Made by a program: the position numbers and the translations under genes
Shown here: piece by piece, positions 32,333-41,269 of the stretch
Numbering within the stretch: position 1 is the first letter of the stretch
How the letters are laid out: each line of letters opens with the position of its first letter
The notes under the pieces: model-generated
What the model saw: the letters and a program-made list of their open reading frames with translations, nothing else
Databases searched by the model: none
Told to the model about the DNA's origin: nothing
DNA from: SpSt-501 sp037481615
Lineage (GTDB): Bacteria; Desulfobacterota; Desulfobacteria; Desulfobacterales; SpSt-501
Reading direction: 5' to 3' (one strand)
Length of the DNA: 64,000 bases
Assembly: GCA_037481615.1 (NCBI GenBank)
Contig: JBBFLI010000005.1

Positions 32333-34954
32333 TCATGGGGCCTTGCCGCCGATTTTCTGCTGGAGCCGATGGAGGAGGTTCATCGCCTCGATCGGGGTGA
32401 GGCGGTCGATGTCGGCCCGGCGCAGTTCCTCCAGCACGTCTTTTTCTTGCGCACCGAAAAGATCGAGCTGGACGGGGAGGCTGGAAGCGACGGGGGGGGG
32501 CTCGGCGCTCTCACCCAGATTGACGCGCCCGCCGCTCTCGATCCGGCGCAGGATCGACTTCGCCCTTTCGATCACCGTCCGCGGCACCCCGGCCAGACGG
32601 GCCACCTGGATGCCGTAGCTGCGGTTGGTTCCGCCGGGGACGAGCTTGTGCAGGAAGATGATGTCGTCGTTCCATTCCCGGACGGCGATGTTGAAATTGC
32701 GGACTCGGGGCCGGGTTTCGGCGAGCTCCGTCAGTTCGTGGTAGTGGGTGGCGAAAAGCGTCTTCACCCCCCGCCCCTTCCAGTCATGGAGGTACTCGGC
32801 CACCGCCCAGGCGATGCTCAGGCCGTCGTACGTGCTCGTCCCCCGGCCGATTTCGTCGAGGACGACGAGGCTCCGCGCGGTCGCATTGTTCAGGATGTTC
32901 GCCGTCTCCTGCATCTCCACCATGAAGGTGCTCTGCCCCTCGGCGAGGTTGTCGAGCGCACCGACCCGGGTGAAGATCCGGTCGAGAATGCCCACCTCGG
33001 CGCGACGCGCGGGGACGAAGGAGCCCATCTGCGCGAGAATGGCGATCAGCGCCGTCTGGCGCAGCACCGTCGATTTCCCGGCCATGTTGGGGCCGGTGAT
33101 GATGAGCACCTGGTTTTCCTCGTCGTCGAGGCGGATCGAATTGGGGACGAAACGCCCGCCGGGGATCAGGGTCTCGATGACGGGGTGGCGGCCGTCATCA
33201 ATCCGCAGCCGGCCGTCCTCGTAGATCTCGGGCCGGACGTAGCCGCGCCGCTCGGCCGCCTCGGCCAGCGAGAGCAGCGCATCGATACGGGAGACGAGAC
33301 CCGCCGCCGCCTGAATGGCCGTATGCAGGCGTGCGGCCTCGTCGCGAATCTCGAGAAAGAGACGGTTTTCGAGCGCAATCCGTTCCTGCTCGGCCCCGAG
33401 CGCCCTGGCCTCGAAGGCTTTGAGCTCCTCGGTGATGAACCGCTCGGCGTTCACCAGGGTCTGCTTGCGGATGTAACGGCCGGGGGCATCCTTCACGCGC
33501 GAACGGGGGATTTCGATGTAGTACCCGAACACCCGGTTGTAGCCCACCTTGAGCGATGCGATCCCGGTCGCCTCCCTCTCCCGGGCCTCGATCGCCGCGA
33601 GAGCCCCGCGGGCGTCGGTCGCGATGCGGATGAGCTCGTCCAACTCGGCATGGTAGCCCTCCCGGATCAGTCCGCCCTCGTTCAGCACCGGCGGAGCGTC
33701 TTCACGAATGGCCGCCTGGATGCGGCGTGAGAGCTCCTCGAGCCCGTCGAACGACTCCGTCGAATGAAGAAGCTCGGCTTCGAACGGATGCAACCCCTCT
33801 TGAATCCGCGGCAGGACGGCGAGCGAGCGTCCCAGCGCGAGGAGATCCCTCGCGTTCGCCTGGCCCATGACGACACGGCTCCCCAGGCGCTCGAGATCGT
33901 AAACCCCCTCGAGCAGGGCGCGCAGTTGCCGGCGGAGGGAAGCTTTTTCGCGCCCTTCGGCGACGGCATCGAGCCGGCGGTCGATCTCCGATTTTCGGAC
34001 GAGCGGATAGAGCAGCCATCGCCGCAGCGTGCGTGCGCCCAGGGGGGTGCAGGTGTGATCGATCACCGCGAGCAGGCTGCCGCGCCGCCCGCCGCTGCGC
34101 ATGCCCTGGACGAGTTCGAGGTTGCGGCGGCTCTGCTCGTCGAGGATCAGCGCATCTTCGAGCGCGTAGGGCTCGAGGCGCAGCACGTGGGCGGTTTTCT
34201 GCCGCTGGCTTTCGGCGACGTAACGCAAAAGGCCGCCCGCGGCGGCGACGGCCGCGCGCAGATGGGCGCAACCGAAGCCTTCGAGGTTCAGGGTGCCGAA
34301 ATGGGACGCCAGGTAATCCCGCGCCCGCGACGGCTCGAAGGCGCGGTCCTCGAAATACGTAAAGGCCGCCTCGGCGAGGGCCTTTCGTATCCAGGCGCAG
34401 CGGGCTTCGGTCTTGGCGGAATCGGGGAGCAAGATCTCGCGCGGGGCGATGCGGCGGGCTTCGTCCTCGATGGCCTCCGGCCGCTCGGATTCGGTCGCGC
34501 GGAACTCGCCCGTGGAGAGGTCGAGCCGCGCAAGCCCCCAGAGCCCCCCGGCGTGAACCACGGCGGCGAGAAAATTGGGGGTCTTGGCGTCCAGGAACTC
34601 TTCGTCGAGGATCATCCCCGGGGTGATGACCCGCACCACCTCCCGGCGGACGAGCCCCTTGGCGGCGGAGGCGTCCTCCATCTGGTCGCAGAGCGCGACC
34701 TTGTAGCCCCGCTCGATCAGCCGGGCGATGTAGCCGGAGGCCGAGCGGCAGGGGACCCCGCACATGGGGACCGGGGATTCCTCGTTCTTGTTGCGCGAGG
34801 TCAGCGCGATCTCGAGCTCGCGCGAGGCGATCTCGGCGTCCTCATAGAACATTTCATAGAAATCGCCCATCCGGAAGAAGAGGATCGCCTCCGGGTGCTC
34901 GCGTTTCACCGCGAGGTATTGCTGCATGACGGGGGTAGGTCTGGCGATGCCCAT
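32333..34954 (-). CDS. mutS: DNA mismatch repair protein MutS
   Basis: An 873-residue MutS1, full length. The mismatch-reading F-x-E motif is in GDFYEMFYED near residue 30. The ATPase domain has Walker A GPNMAGKST near 630, Walker B VLDEIGRGTSTYDG near 705, and FATHYHELTELA. The helix-turn-helix dimer region is at the C-terminus (LDLFGAQE linker, then LHRLQQKIG). It binds mispairs and recruits MutL. It lies downstream of lapA on the same strand, 38 bases away, and upstream of the amidase gene. Confidence 0.97.
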   Translation of the reverse strand: MGIARPTPVMQQYLAVKREHPEAILFFRMGDFYEMFYEDAEIASRELEIALTSRNKNEESPVPMCGVPCRSASGYIARLIERGYKVALCDQMEDASAAKGLVRREVVRVITPGMILDEEFLDAKTPNFLAAVVHAGGLWGLARLDLSTGEFRATESERPEAIEDEARRIAPREILLPDSAKTEARCAWIRKALAEAAFTYFEDRAFEPSRARDYLASHFGTLNLEGFGCAHLRAAVAAAGGLLRYVAESQRQKTAHVLRLEPYALEDALILDEQSRRNLELVQGMRSGGRRGSLLAVIDHTCTPLGARTLRRWLLYPLVRKSEIDRRLDAVAEGREKASLRRQLRALLEGVYDLERLGSRVVMGQANARDLLALGRSLAVLPRIQEGLHPFEAELLHSTESFDGLEELSRRIQAAIREDAPPVLNEGGLIREGYHAELDELIRIATDARGALAAIEAREREATGIASLKVGYNRVFGYYIEIPRSRVKDAPGRYIRKQTLVNAERFITEELKAFEARALGAEQERIALENRLFLEIRDEAARLHTAIQAAAGLVSRIDALLSLAEAAERRGYVRPEIYEDGRLRIDDGRHPVIETLIPGGRFVPNSIRLDDEENQVLIITGPNMAGKSTVLRQTALIAILAQMGSFVPARRAEVGILDRIFTRVGALDNLAEGQSTFMVEMQETANILNNATARSLVVLDEIGRGTSTYDGLSIAWAVAEYLHDWKGRGVKTLFATHYHELTELAETRPRVRNFNIAVREWNDDIIFLHKLVPGGTNRSYGIQVARLAGVPRTVIERAKSILRRIESGGRVNLGESAEPPPVASSLPVQLDLFGAQEKDVLEELRRADIDRLTPIEAMNLLHRLQQKIGGKAP

Positions 34955-34992
34955 GAGGCCGGCGTCATTGTCGGCAGGATGCGGAAAGGCGA

Positions 34993-35385
34993 TCAGGCCG
35001 GTTTCAGAGGCGCGGTGAAGGAGGATTCCTCCGGCTCCCCGGCGCCGTAAGGCGGCGGGCCACCCTTCAAGGCGGCGATCTCCTCGCGGAGGGAGGCGAT
35101 CTCCTTTTCCTGCGCCGTGCGCGCCTGCTCGAGTTGCCGGATCCCGCGGCGCAGGCGGAATCGAGCGGTTAGTCCGAAAAGCCAGGCGACGAGCATGCCG
35201 AAAAGGAAGAAGACGAGGAAGAAAACCGCGACCGGCATCCGGGGCGAGGTGTATTCGGGGAAAACATAGAGGTGGATCCTCATGCTCTGCGCCGTGTTGA
35301 GGCAGAACTCCTCGTTCTGGTAGAAGACGACGGCGATCAGGGCGGCGATCAGCACCCAGAGGATGATCTTCACTTTGCTCATCAT
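34993..35385 (-). CDS. lapA: LapA-family (DUF1049) membrane protein
   Basis: A 130-residue membrane protein with two spans (about 6-22 and 51-72) and a cytoplasmic coiled coil (about 78-105). This is the LapA layout; in E. coli LapA works with LapB in controlling LPS synthesis through LpxC turnover. No lapB-like gene is adjacent, so the link is by family only. Start codons MM lie in tandem; either could be used. It precedes mutS on the same strand. Confidence 0.75.
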   Translation of the reverse strand: MMSKVKIILWVLIAALIAVVFYQNEEFCLNTAQSMRIHLYVFPEYTSPRMPVAVFFLVFFLFGMLVAWLFGLTARFRLRRGIRQLEQARTAQEKEIASLREEIAALKGGPPPYGAGEPEESSFTAPLKPA

Positions 35386-35431
35386 GCAGGCTCCGCAGGC
35401 TGTAGAGTTCAGGTTCCGCCGGGTTCGTGTC

Positions 35432-36001
35432 TCAGGATCTGCGGGTGTCCGCTTGAGCTTTGGCGCGTCCGGCGGCCCTCCTGCCGCTTCCGGCGTCGGA
35501 GCGCAAGCCGGAAAGCGGGGTTTCCCGGCGCCTCTTGTCGAAATGGGGCTTGAGCAGGGACCAGGTTTCCTTCAAGTGCTGCGGGATCACGCGGACGTCG
35601 TCGATCACCGCAAGTGCGTTCGTGTCCCCGAACCAGCGGGGCACGACGTGGAAGTGGAGATGCTCCTCGATCCCCGCACCGGCCACGCGCCCCAGGTTCA
35701 AGCCGATGTTGAACCCGTCCGGCTTCATGGCGGATTTCAGCGCCGCAACCGAGCGCTCGATCGTCTGCAACAACGCTCCCATCTCTTCCGCGGTGAGCTC
35801 GTCGAGCCCGGCCACGTGACGCCGCGGGGCGACCAGAAGATGCCCGTTGTTGTAGGGGAACTTGTTCATCAGGACGAGAGTCGTCTCCCCCCGGAAGAGG
35901 GTCAGATCGGCGGCGGGGTCATCGGCTTTGCAAAAGACGCAGCCCTCTTCCTTTTCGCCGAGGATGTAATCGATTCTCCAGGGGGCCCAGAGCACCTTCA
36001 T
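35432..36001 (-). CDS. HIT-family nucleotide hydrolase/transferase (AP4A phosphorylase-like)
   Basis: A 189-residue HIT protein. The histidine triad is HLHFHVVPRW near residue 115. The N-terminus MKVLWAPWRIDYI and the CVFC pair (about residues 21-24) are typical of the FHIT-like/AP4A-phosphorylase branch found in bacteria and archaea, which act on dinucleoside polyphosphates. The C-terminal 30 residues are basic and unconserved. It lies 46 bases from lapA and 74 bases from the dGTPase-like gene, all on the minus strand. Confidence 0.87.
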   Translation of the reverse strand: MKVLWAPWRIDYILGEKEEGCVFCKADDPAADLTLFRGETTLVLMNKFPYNNGHLLVAPRRHVAGLDELTAEEMGALLQTIERSVAALKSAMKPDGFNIGLNLGRVAGAGIEEHLHFHVVPRWFGDTNALAVIDDVRVIPQHLKETWSLLKPHFDKRRRETPLSGLRSDAGSGRRAAGRAKAQADTRRS

Positions 36002-36074
36002 CGCAACGCCTCGATTTTGAACCGTATCCGGCTATTCCCCAAATGTCTCTGGTTACTGGATCCCCGTGAAAAAC

Positions 36075-37265
36075 TCAACCCTTTTCTGCCGGGCCGGCCG
36101 GGCAGGTGATCGTTGCGGGCCTGAGCTCCGGCGGGCACTGCTCGAGAAAATAGCGGTCGGTCATGCCGGCGATGAAATCGCGGACGATCTCGGCCGGACG
36201 CTGTTCGGCGGCATAGCGCGGGTCCATGCCGTTCAGAAACCCCCGGAAAAGAACCGACTCCTCCCGCCCCCGCTCGAGATCCTCGAGGAAGCGGTGAAAC
36301 AGGATGCGGAAAAGATCGCGGATGCGTGCCGTATGCGGCTTCATGGCCGGGTTGAGGTAGATCCGCTCCAGGTTGAACTGCTTGAGCGCTTTCAGGGCCT
36401 GGGAGACTTCCGGGCTGAAGCGGACGCTCGGCCGCCCATGGCTCATCCGGACGAGGTCGCTGGCCAGCGTGAAGACGATGCGGCCGTTGGTGTCGCCGAG
36501 AACTCGGGTGCAGACCGAAGGCAGATCCCGGCGCCGGATGAGACCCAGGCGGATCGCATCCTCGATGTCGCGGCCGATGTAGGCGATCGTGTCCGCCATG
36601 CGCACGACACAGCCCTCGAGGGTCATGGGGATGAGCTCGAGTCCGGGGTCTGCGCTTTTGGCCCGCATTTCCGCGGCGAGCCTGGCAAAGTCCTTGCCCG
36701 GCTGCGGGGCGAGTTCCTCGTTGTGCACCTCGCCGTCGTGGCAGAGGATCCCGTCCAGGGTCTGCAGGCAGAGGTTCCAGCCCCGCCCTTTGCGTTCCAC
36801 GCGGTCGAGGAACTGCACGCTCTGCAGGTTGTGGTGGAAGTCGCCGATCCCGTGTTCGCGGCACAGCTCGGAGAGGAAGCGTTCGCCGTCGTGACCGAAA
36901 GGCGTGTGGCCGATGTCGTGACCCAGCGCGATCGCCTCGATCAGGTCTTCGTTCAGCCCCAGAAACCGGCCGATCGTGCGGCTGATCTTGGAGACGAGCT
37001 GCACGTGGAGCACGCGGTGGGTGATGTGGTCGTTCTGGACGAGGTAGAAGACCTGGGTCTTGTCGATGTAGCGCGCGTAGGCGAGCGAGTGCAGGATCCG
37101 GTCGCTGTCGACGGAGAAGGCCTGCCGCCAGCCTTCCTCGAGAAAGGTTTCGCGCTCGCGCCGAACGGCGGCCTCGTTGGGCGTGGCAAAGGGCGAAAGC
37201 GCATCCGCCTGGCGGCGATCGAGCTGCCGGCGCAAGCCCCTCAAGTCGATCGTCTCAGATTTCAT
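36075..37265 (-). CDS. dgt: dGTPase-like HD-domain phosphohydrolase
   Basis: A 396-residue HD-superfamily protein of the deoxyguanosine-triphosphate triphosphohydrolase type. The metal-binding residues are H84 in NDHITHRVLH, H116/D117 in LGHDIGHTPFGHDGE, and a later aspartate in RMADTIAYIGRDIEDA. The order RD-HL..LQSVQFLDR matches dGTPase-like proteins rather than relA-type HD proteins. The enzyme would split dNTPs into nucleosides and triphosphate, regulating dNTP pools. Its first 11 bases overlap the end of the ATP-grasp gene, so the two are translated together. Confidence 0.85.
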   Translation of the reverse strand: MKSETIDLRGLRRQLDRRQADALSPFATPNEAAVRRERETFLEEGWRQAFSVDSDRILHSLAYARYIDKTQVFYLVQNDHITHRVLHVQLVSKISRTIGRFLGLNEDLIEAIALGHDIGHTPFGHDGERFLSELCREHGIGDFHHNLQSVQFLDRVERKGRGWNLCLQTLDGILCHDGEVHNEELAPQPGKDFARLAAEMRAKSADPGLELIPMTLEGCVVRMADTIAYIGRDIEDAIRLGLIRRRDLPSVCTRVLGDTNGRIVFTLASDLVRMSHGRPSVRFSPEVSQALKALKQFNLERIYLNPAMKPHTARIRDLFRILFHRFLEDLERGREESVLFRGFLNGMDPRYAAEQRPAEIVRDFIAGMTDRYFLEQCPPELRPATITCPAGPAEKG

Positions 37266-38046
37266 GCTCCTCGATCATCCTCTCCATGAGCCGCGCGAAG
37301 TCGATCCCGGCTTCCCGGAACCCCCGGCGGCCGTATTTCATGTTCGCCTCGAGCACGCAGAACCCCGCATCGGAGCGACAGATGTCGATCCCGACGTCGT
37401 TGAAACCGCAGCAGCGGGCCGTTTCGCGGGCCAGCCTCAGGGCCTGCTCGGGGACGGGCGACAGATCCACGTGTCCTCCCGCGGCGATATTGGTGCGGTA
37501 CTCCCCGGGCGCGGCCACCCGCCAGTAAGCGTGCACGACACGGTTTCCGATGACGACGACCCGGATGTCGCGGTCGATCGGCAGGTATTCCTGGATGTAG
37601 GCCGGATGAACCCGGCGGCAGTATTCCTCGAGCTGCCCGCGGTTTTCGATGAAAAAGACGCCACGGCCGAGGGCCGAGCCGCGCGGGATCTTGGCGATCA
37701 GCGGATAGCGGAAGGTCTCCTGGATGCGTTCCACGGGATCTCTGCCGTAATAGACGCGTGTCCGGGGGTGCGGGATGCCGAGCATCTGAAAGAGCGCGGT
37801 CTGACGGATCTTGTCCTGGACGCACTTGTAGGTGTGGTAACTCGGGAAGATCCTCTTGCCGCAGGCATCCAGGAGATCGGCGTAGAAAGGCGACGGGTAG
37901 TAGACGGTTTCGGCCTCGAGAATGCGCCGGCGGTCTTCAGGAGGGTAATCGGCGAAGTTCGGCCGCACCCCCAGGGTGAGCACGTTGCGGCAGTTCCTAA
38001 GGCGCCCCTCGAGCGCAATAACCTGCCGGCGAAAGGCCCCGCTCAT
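37255..38046 (-). CDS. RimK-like ATP-grasp ligase
   Basis: A 263-residue ATP-grasp protein of the RimK/glutathione-synthetase-like group. Segments such as RYPLIAKIPRGSALGRGVF (ATP-binding strand), YIQEYLP near 160, and DICRSDAGFCVLEANMKYG (metal and catalytic region) fit the fold. RimK adds glutamate to a carboxyl end; the partner here is unknown. The ATG at 38046 has GGAG nine bases upstream; longer in-frame sequence lacks a start context and is low in family likeness. It starts two bases after the Mut7-C stop and overlaps the dGTPase-like gene. Confidence 0.8.
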   Translation of the reverse strand: MSGAFRRQVIALEGRLRNCRNVLTLGVRPNFADYPPEDRRRILEAETVYYPSPFYADLLDACGKRIFPSYHTYKCVQDKIRQTALFQMLGIPHPRTRVYYGRDPVERIQETFRYPLIAKIPRGSALGRGVFFIENRGQLEEYCRRVHPAYIQEYLPIDRDIRVVVIGNRVVHAYWRVAAPGEYRTNIAAGGHVDLSPVPEQALRLARETARCCGFNDVGIDICRSDAGFCVLEANMKYGRRGFREAGIDFARLMERMIEEHEI

Positions 38047-38048
38047 GG

Positions 38049-38594
38049 TCACCGCTCCGGGCTCGCGACGGGAAATCCCCGTCCCGGGCCGTTGTCGCCT
38101 GTTTCCACACGGTGTCGTTCCGCGGCCTGCCGAATCCAAGACTGCGCCTCCCGCAGCGCCCGTTCGGTATGGCTGCCGCGCCAGTAGATCCTGCGGCATC
38201 GGGGACAGCGGGAGAAAATCTCCCGAGTCTCCCAGACGTAATCCGGCACCTCCCCCAGGGCGTCACCCCGGTCGACCGCCTCGATCGGCACGTTGCAAAG
38301 GAGGCACAGCCGAAAGGGACGGATTTCCGCCGGTTGGACCCGCAGGACACGCAACACCTCGATCACCTGGGCGTCGACACGGTCGCTCTGAATGAGAATT
38401 TTGCGGTACGGGGCGGGTCGGGCGAACTCGCGGCGGTTGCGCGTAAGGAAGTTGCGTTCGGGGCCGATCAGGCCTTCGAACCGCCGCCGGGGGAGATCGC
38501 ATTCGGAGAGCGTATCGAACCCGAGCATGCGCAGCTTGCGGGCGAGTCTCCCCAGCGTGCGATCGACGGCGAAACGATGGATCCTCTCCGCCAC
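38049..38594 (-). CDS. Mut7-C PIN-like RNase domain protein
   Basis: A 181-residue protein of the Mut7-C (DUF82/DUF5615-like) family: a PIN-type fold followed by a zinc ribbon. The acidic N-terminal FAVDRTLGRLARKLRMLGFD matches the family opening. The zinc-ribbon cysteines are CLLC and CPRC, about 39 residues apart. Such proteins are predicted ribonucleases in RNA decay or maturation. I use GTG 38594 because GAGGG lies eight bases upstream; a TTG at 38618 is also possible. It begins the overlapping trio with the ATP-grasp and dGTPase-like genes and diverges from the kinase gene. Confidence 0.78.
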   Translation of the reverse strand: MAERIHRFAVDRTLGRLARKLRMLGFDTLSECDLPRRRFEGLIGPERNFLTRNRREFARPAPYRKILIQSDRVDAQVIEVLRVLRVQPAEIRPFRLCLLCNVPIEAVDRGDALGEVPDYVWETREIFSRCPRCRRIYWRGSHTERALREAQSWIRQAAERHRVETGDNGPGRGFPVASPER

Positions 38595-38744
38595 GCGGCT
38601 TTCCCTCGCGCCTCGCAACCTGCGGCGATGGTAGAAGATCCGGGCGGGACGGTCAATCGGCGGCCTTCGTCCACCCGTCTCAAGAATCGCCGTGCTTTAC
38701 CGATAAACAAGGGAGGAACCCTTCGTCAACACGGGCGGGTCTGC

Positions 38745-41186
38745 ATGCGTATTCGAATGAGGCTTATCTCGGCGGCGGTGCTGATGGCTCTCGCGGCGGC
38801 GGGCTTTTCGGCGCGGGAGGAGTGGAACCGAACCCTCATCGTCCTCGAGGACGGTTCGGTCATCGTCGCCGAGCGCGTCTGGGAGGTGGGCGGCGATGTC
38901 TTCTACGAAAACGACAAGCAGGCCCATTTCATCTCCACGGCGGAGATCCGTTCGATCGCGAAACGGGGGATCGCCGAATCGGCCCTGGCAATCCTGGAGA
39001 AACAAAAGGCGCATCTCGCCCGCCTCCTGGATCGAATCAACCCCCCGGGGGGAGAGCCCCCGGAAAATCCGATCGGGCCTCCCGCCGTCCTCATGGCCGC
39101 CGCGGCGGCCTTCGGGCTGGTCCTTTTCGGGCTGCTTCAAAAAATTGTCTTCCGTCGCCGCAAGCAGGTGGCGGCCCCCAAAAACCCCGCCTCCCCTCCC
39201 GCCTCGTCGGCTTCCGGGGGACACATACCGGACCGTGCCGATGTGATCCGTTTTTTCCTCCAGCTCTATCGCCTGCAGATCGGCGCCCCGGCCTCCGCAC
39301 CCGCCGAGTTCCAGCAGCTGCAGCTTGCCGCAAACGGCATCCACCGCATCTACGAGCTGCGCATCCGCCAGGGGGCAGACTGGGTCCGCCGGCGCATGAC
39401 CATCGGGCCGATCGGCGAGGAGGGGGGAAGCAAGAGCACCTGCTACTTCGTCATTTTCGACCGCCACCTCGTGGTCAAAATCCCCCCCAAACCCATTCGC
39501 AACTTCGATGAATATGTCGCGGGGCTGAACAAGGAACGCCACATCGTCGAGCGGCTCTCCCCCCGGGAATGCATCGTGCCGCAGGTTTCGGTGATCCTCG
39601 GCATGGTGCCCAAGATCGCCTCCTGCCTCGAGGCGCCCGAGGAGGTCCGCGAGGAGACCTTCATCCAGTGGCTGCGGAAAAACCCGGAACACCAGGAAAC
39701 GCTCAAGATCGCAGGCTCCTTCGCCTACTTCATGGACCTCTCGCGGTACTATTTCCTGAGCCAGATTTTCGATCAGTTGCACGAGACGGGATCGCTTGTG
39801 CAGTCCGAGATCGCCACGCTGCCCGAATGGGTGCGGCAGCCGGAAAAATTCCGTGAGCGTTACGGGCCGGAAAACGAGGCCCTGGGGTTCGACATGCGCG
39901 AGCTTTTCCTGCGCTGCGAAGCCGACCTGGGGCAACTGGTCAAGCGCCAGGGCCTTGCCGCGGCGGCGTCCGCCTACCGGATCCAGGGCTGGATCGTCGA
40001 ATACCTGGCCCGGGGGGGGATCTCCGCGGCGGAACACACCCCCGAAAGCCTTCGTTCAGCGGTCGCTGCGCTCCTGGGCGAGCATTTTCGGGAAAGCGGG
40101 GAAACGGTGCAACGCTACAAGGCGCTGATCGGTGAATTCGCCCGGCGCCTGGCCCTGGAACAGAACCGCACGGCGCTGGCCGGAATCGTCTCCCACTTGC
40201 TCGACCTTCTCGCCTGGCTCGACACCCGCGGGGTCGCCATGCGCGACCTCAAGCCGGACAATCTGCTGGTTGCAGGCGATCCGGCGAACTACCCGGCTTT
40301 TCTGCGCACGCCGGCCGATTACACGCTCGGCTTCATCGATGTCGAGACCGCGGTGCTGACGCGCAACGAGGGAAACGCCCCCATCCGGCAGCCTCTTCTG
40401 GGGGGCACCCCCTACTACGCCACCCCGGCGCACCTCTTCCCCAACCCGGTGTTGCAGGATCGCCTGCAGGACCTGTGCCAGGCGCTCCAGATCCAGGACT
40501 GGCATGCGGTCCTGGTGATGATTTTCAAGGCCGTGACCGGCGAGTTGCTCTTCGAGCGCACGGCGCGGTTCTTCGCGGACACCAAGTCCCAGGTCATCGA
40601 GGCGCTCCAGCGCAAGGAGGATCTCCGATCGCGTTTCGATGAGGCAAGCCGCCTCTTCTGGCAGAGTGCTGCCGCCGAGTTCCGCGTGCGCATGCGGGTC
40701 TGCGAGCCGCTCCTGCAGCGGGTCGAGGCGGATCTCACGCCGGAGGCAAAATCGCTCTTGATCCGCGCCCTGAAACGGCAGGGGCCGCTCCTCGAGCGAA
40801 AGATCAAGAACCTCGTCGAAAACGAAAGCAGCCCCTTCGCCTCCGCGCAGGTTCGCGGGCAGCTTCTCGGATCCACCGCGAAGCGCCTATCCGGCCTGCT
40901 CCAAGAGCTCGAAGCCCGTCTGCCGGAGGCTCCGGACGGGCCGCTGAAGGAAAGACTCGACTTCCTGCGGCGTCTCCATGCCCTGAAGGCGCTCGGCGAG
41001 CGCAAAAGCGCCCTGCGCACGCTCCTCGAGAAAGAGGAGAACCCGCGGCTTTCGGCCTGGGATCTGCTCATCTTTCTCTTCAACAGCGTCTGGCTCACCC
41101 TCCACCGAGAAGACGGCTCCGCCTGGAGCCCGGAAGAGACCGCCCTCGACGGTCATGACGAGCTTTCGCTCGCCACCACGATCTGA
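38745..41186 (+). CDS. Divergent transmembrane Ser/Thr-protein-kinase-like protein
   Basis: An 813-residue protein. Residues 1-22 are an export signal; 28-75 are a small periplasmic beta segment (LEDGSVIVAERV, then HFISTAEIRSI). A transmembrane span is at 113-134. The cytoplasmic part is kinase-like: a glycine-rich strand GPIGEEGGSKS at 221-231, probable ATP-binding K245 in LVVKIP, catalytic loop MRDLKPDN at 499-506 (D501, K503, N506), the DFG-equivalent FIDVE at 530-534 (D532), and GGTPYYATPAHL at 553-564 as activation segment. About 250 residues separate the lysine from the catalytic loop, far more than the usual 120 or so. HRD is MRD and DFG is IDV. A helical 250-residue tail follows. Substrate unknown. 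It stands alone, with AMMECR1 83 bases after. Confidence 0.75.
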   Translation: MRIRMRLISAAVLMALAAAGFSAREEWNRTLIVLEDGSVIVAERVWEVGGDVFYENDKQAHFISTAEIRSIAKRGIAESALAILEKQKAHLARLLDRINPPGGEPPENPIGPPAVLMAAAAAFGLVLFGLLQKIVFRRRKQVAAPKNPASPPASSASGGHIPDRADVIRFFLQLYRLQIGAPASAPAEFQQLQLAANGIHRIYELRIRQGADWVRRRMTIGPIGEEGGSKSTCYFVIFDRHLVVKIPPKPIRNFDEYVAGLNKERHIVERLSPRECIVPQVSVILGMVPKIASCLEAPEEVREETFIQWLRKNPEHQETLKIAGSFAYFMDLSRYYFLSQIFDQLHETGSLVQSEIATLPEWVRQPEKFRERYGPENEALGFDMRELFLRCEADLGQLVKRQGLAAAASAYRIQGWIVEYLARGGISAAEHTPESLRSAVAALLGEHFRESGETVQRYKALIGEFARRLALEQNRTALAGIVSHLLDLLAWLDTRGVAMRDLKPDNLLVAGDPANYPAFLRTPADYTLGFIDVETAVLTRNEGNAPIRQPLLGGTPYYATPAHLFPNPVLQDRLQDLCQALQIQDWHAVLVMIFKAVTGELLFERTARFFADTKSQVIEALQRKEDLRSRFDEASRLFWQSAAAEFRVRMRVCEPLLQRVEADLTPEAKSLLIRALKRQGPLLERKIKNLVENESSPFASAQVRGQLLGSTAKRLSGLLQELEARLPEAPDGPLKERLDFLRRLHALKALGERKSALRTLLEKEENPRLSAWDLLIFLFNSVWLTLHREDGSAWSPEETALDGHDELSLATTI

Positions 41187-41269
41187 GCTTCAACGCGAAC
41201 AGGGCCGTTGACGGGAAGCGCCGTCCGGGGTAGGCTTCCCCCGCATTTTACGATCGAGAAAGCCTTGCC

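Noticed and set aside
38112..38744. Upstream extension of the kinase frame by about 211 codons
   Set aside because: It overlaps the Mut7-C gene on the other strand, and a signal peptide begins at 38745.
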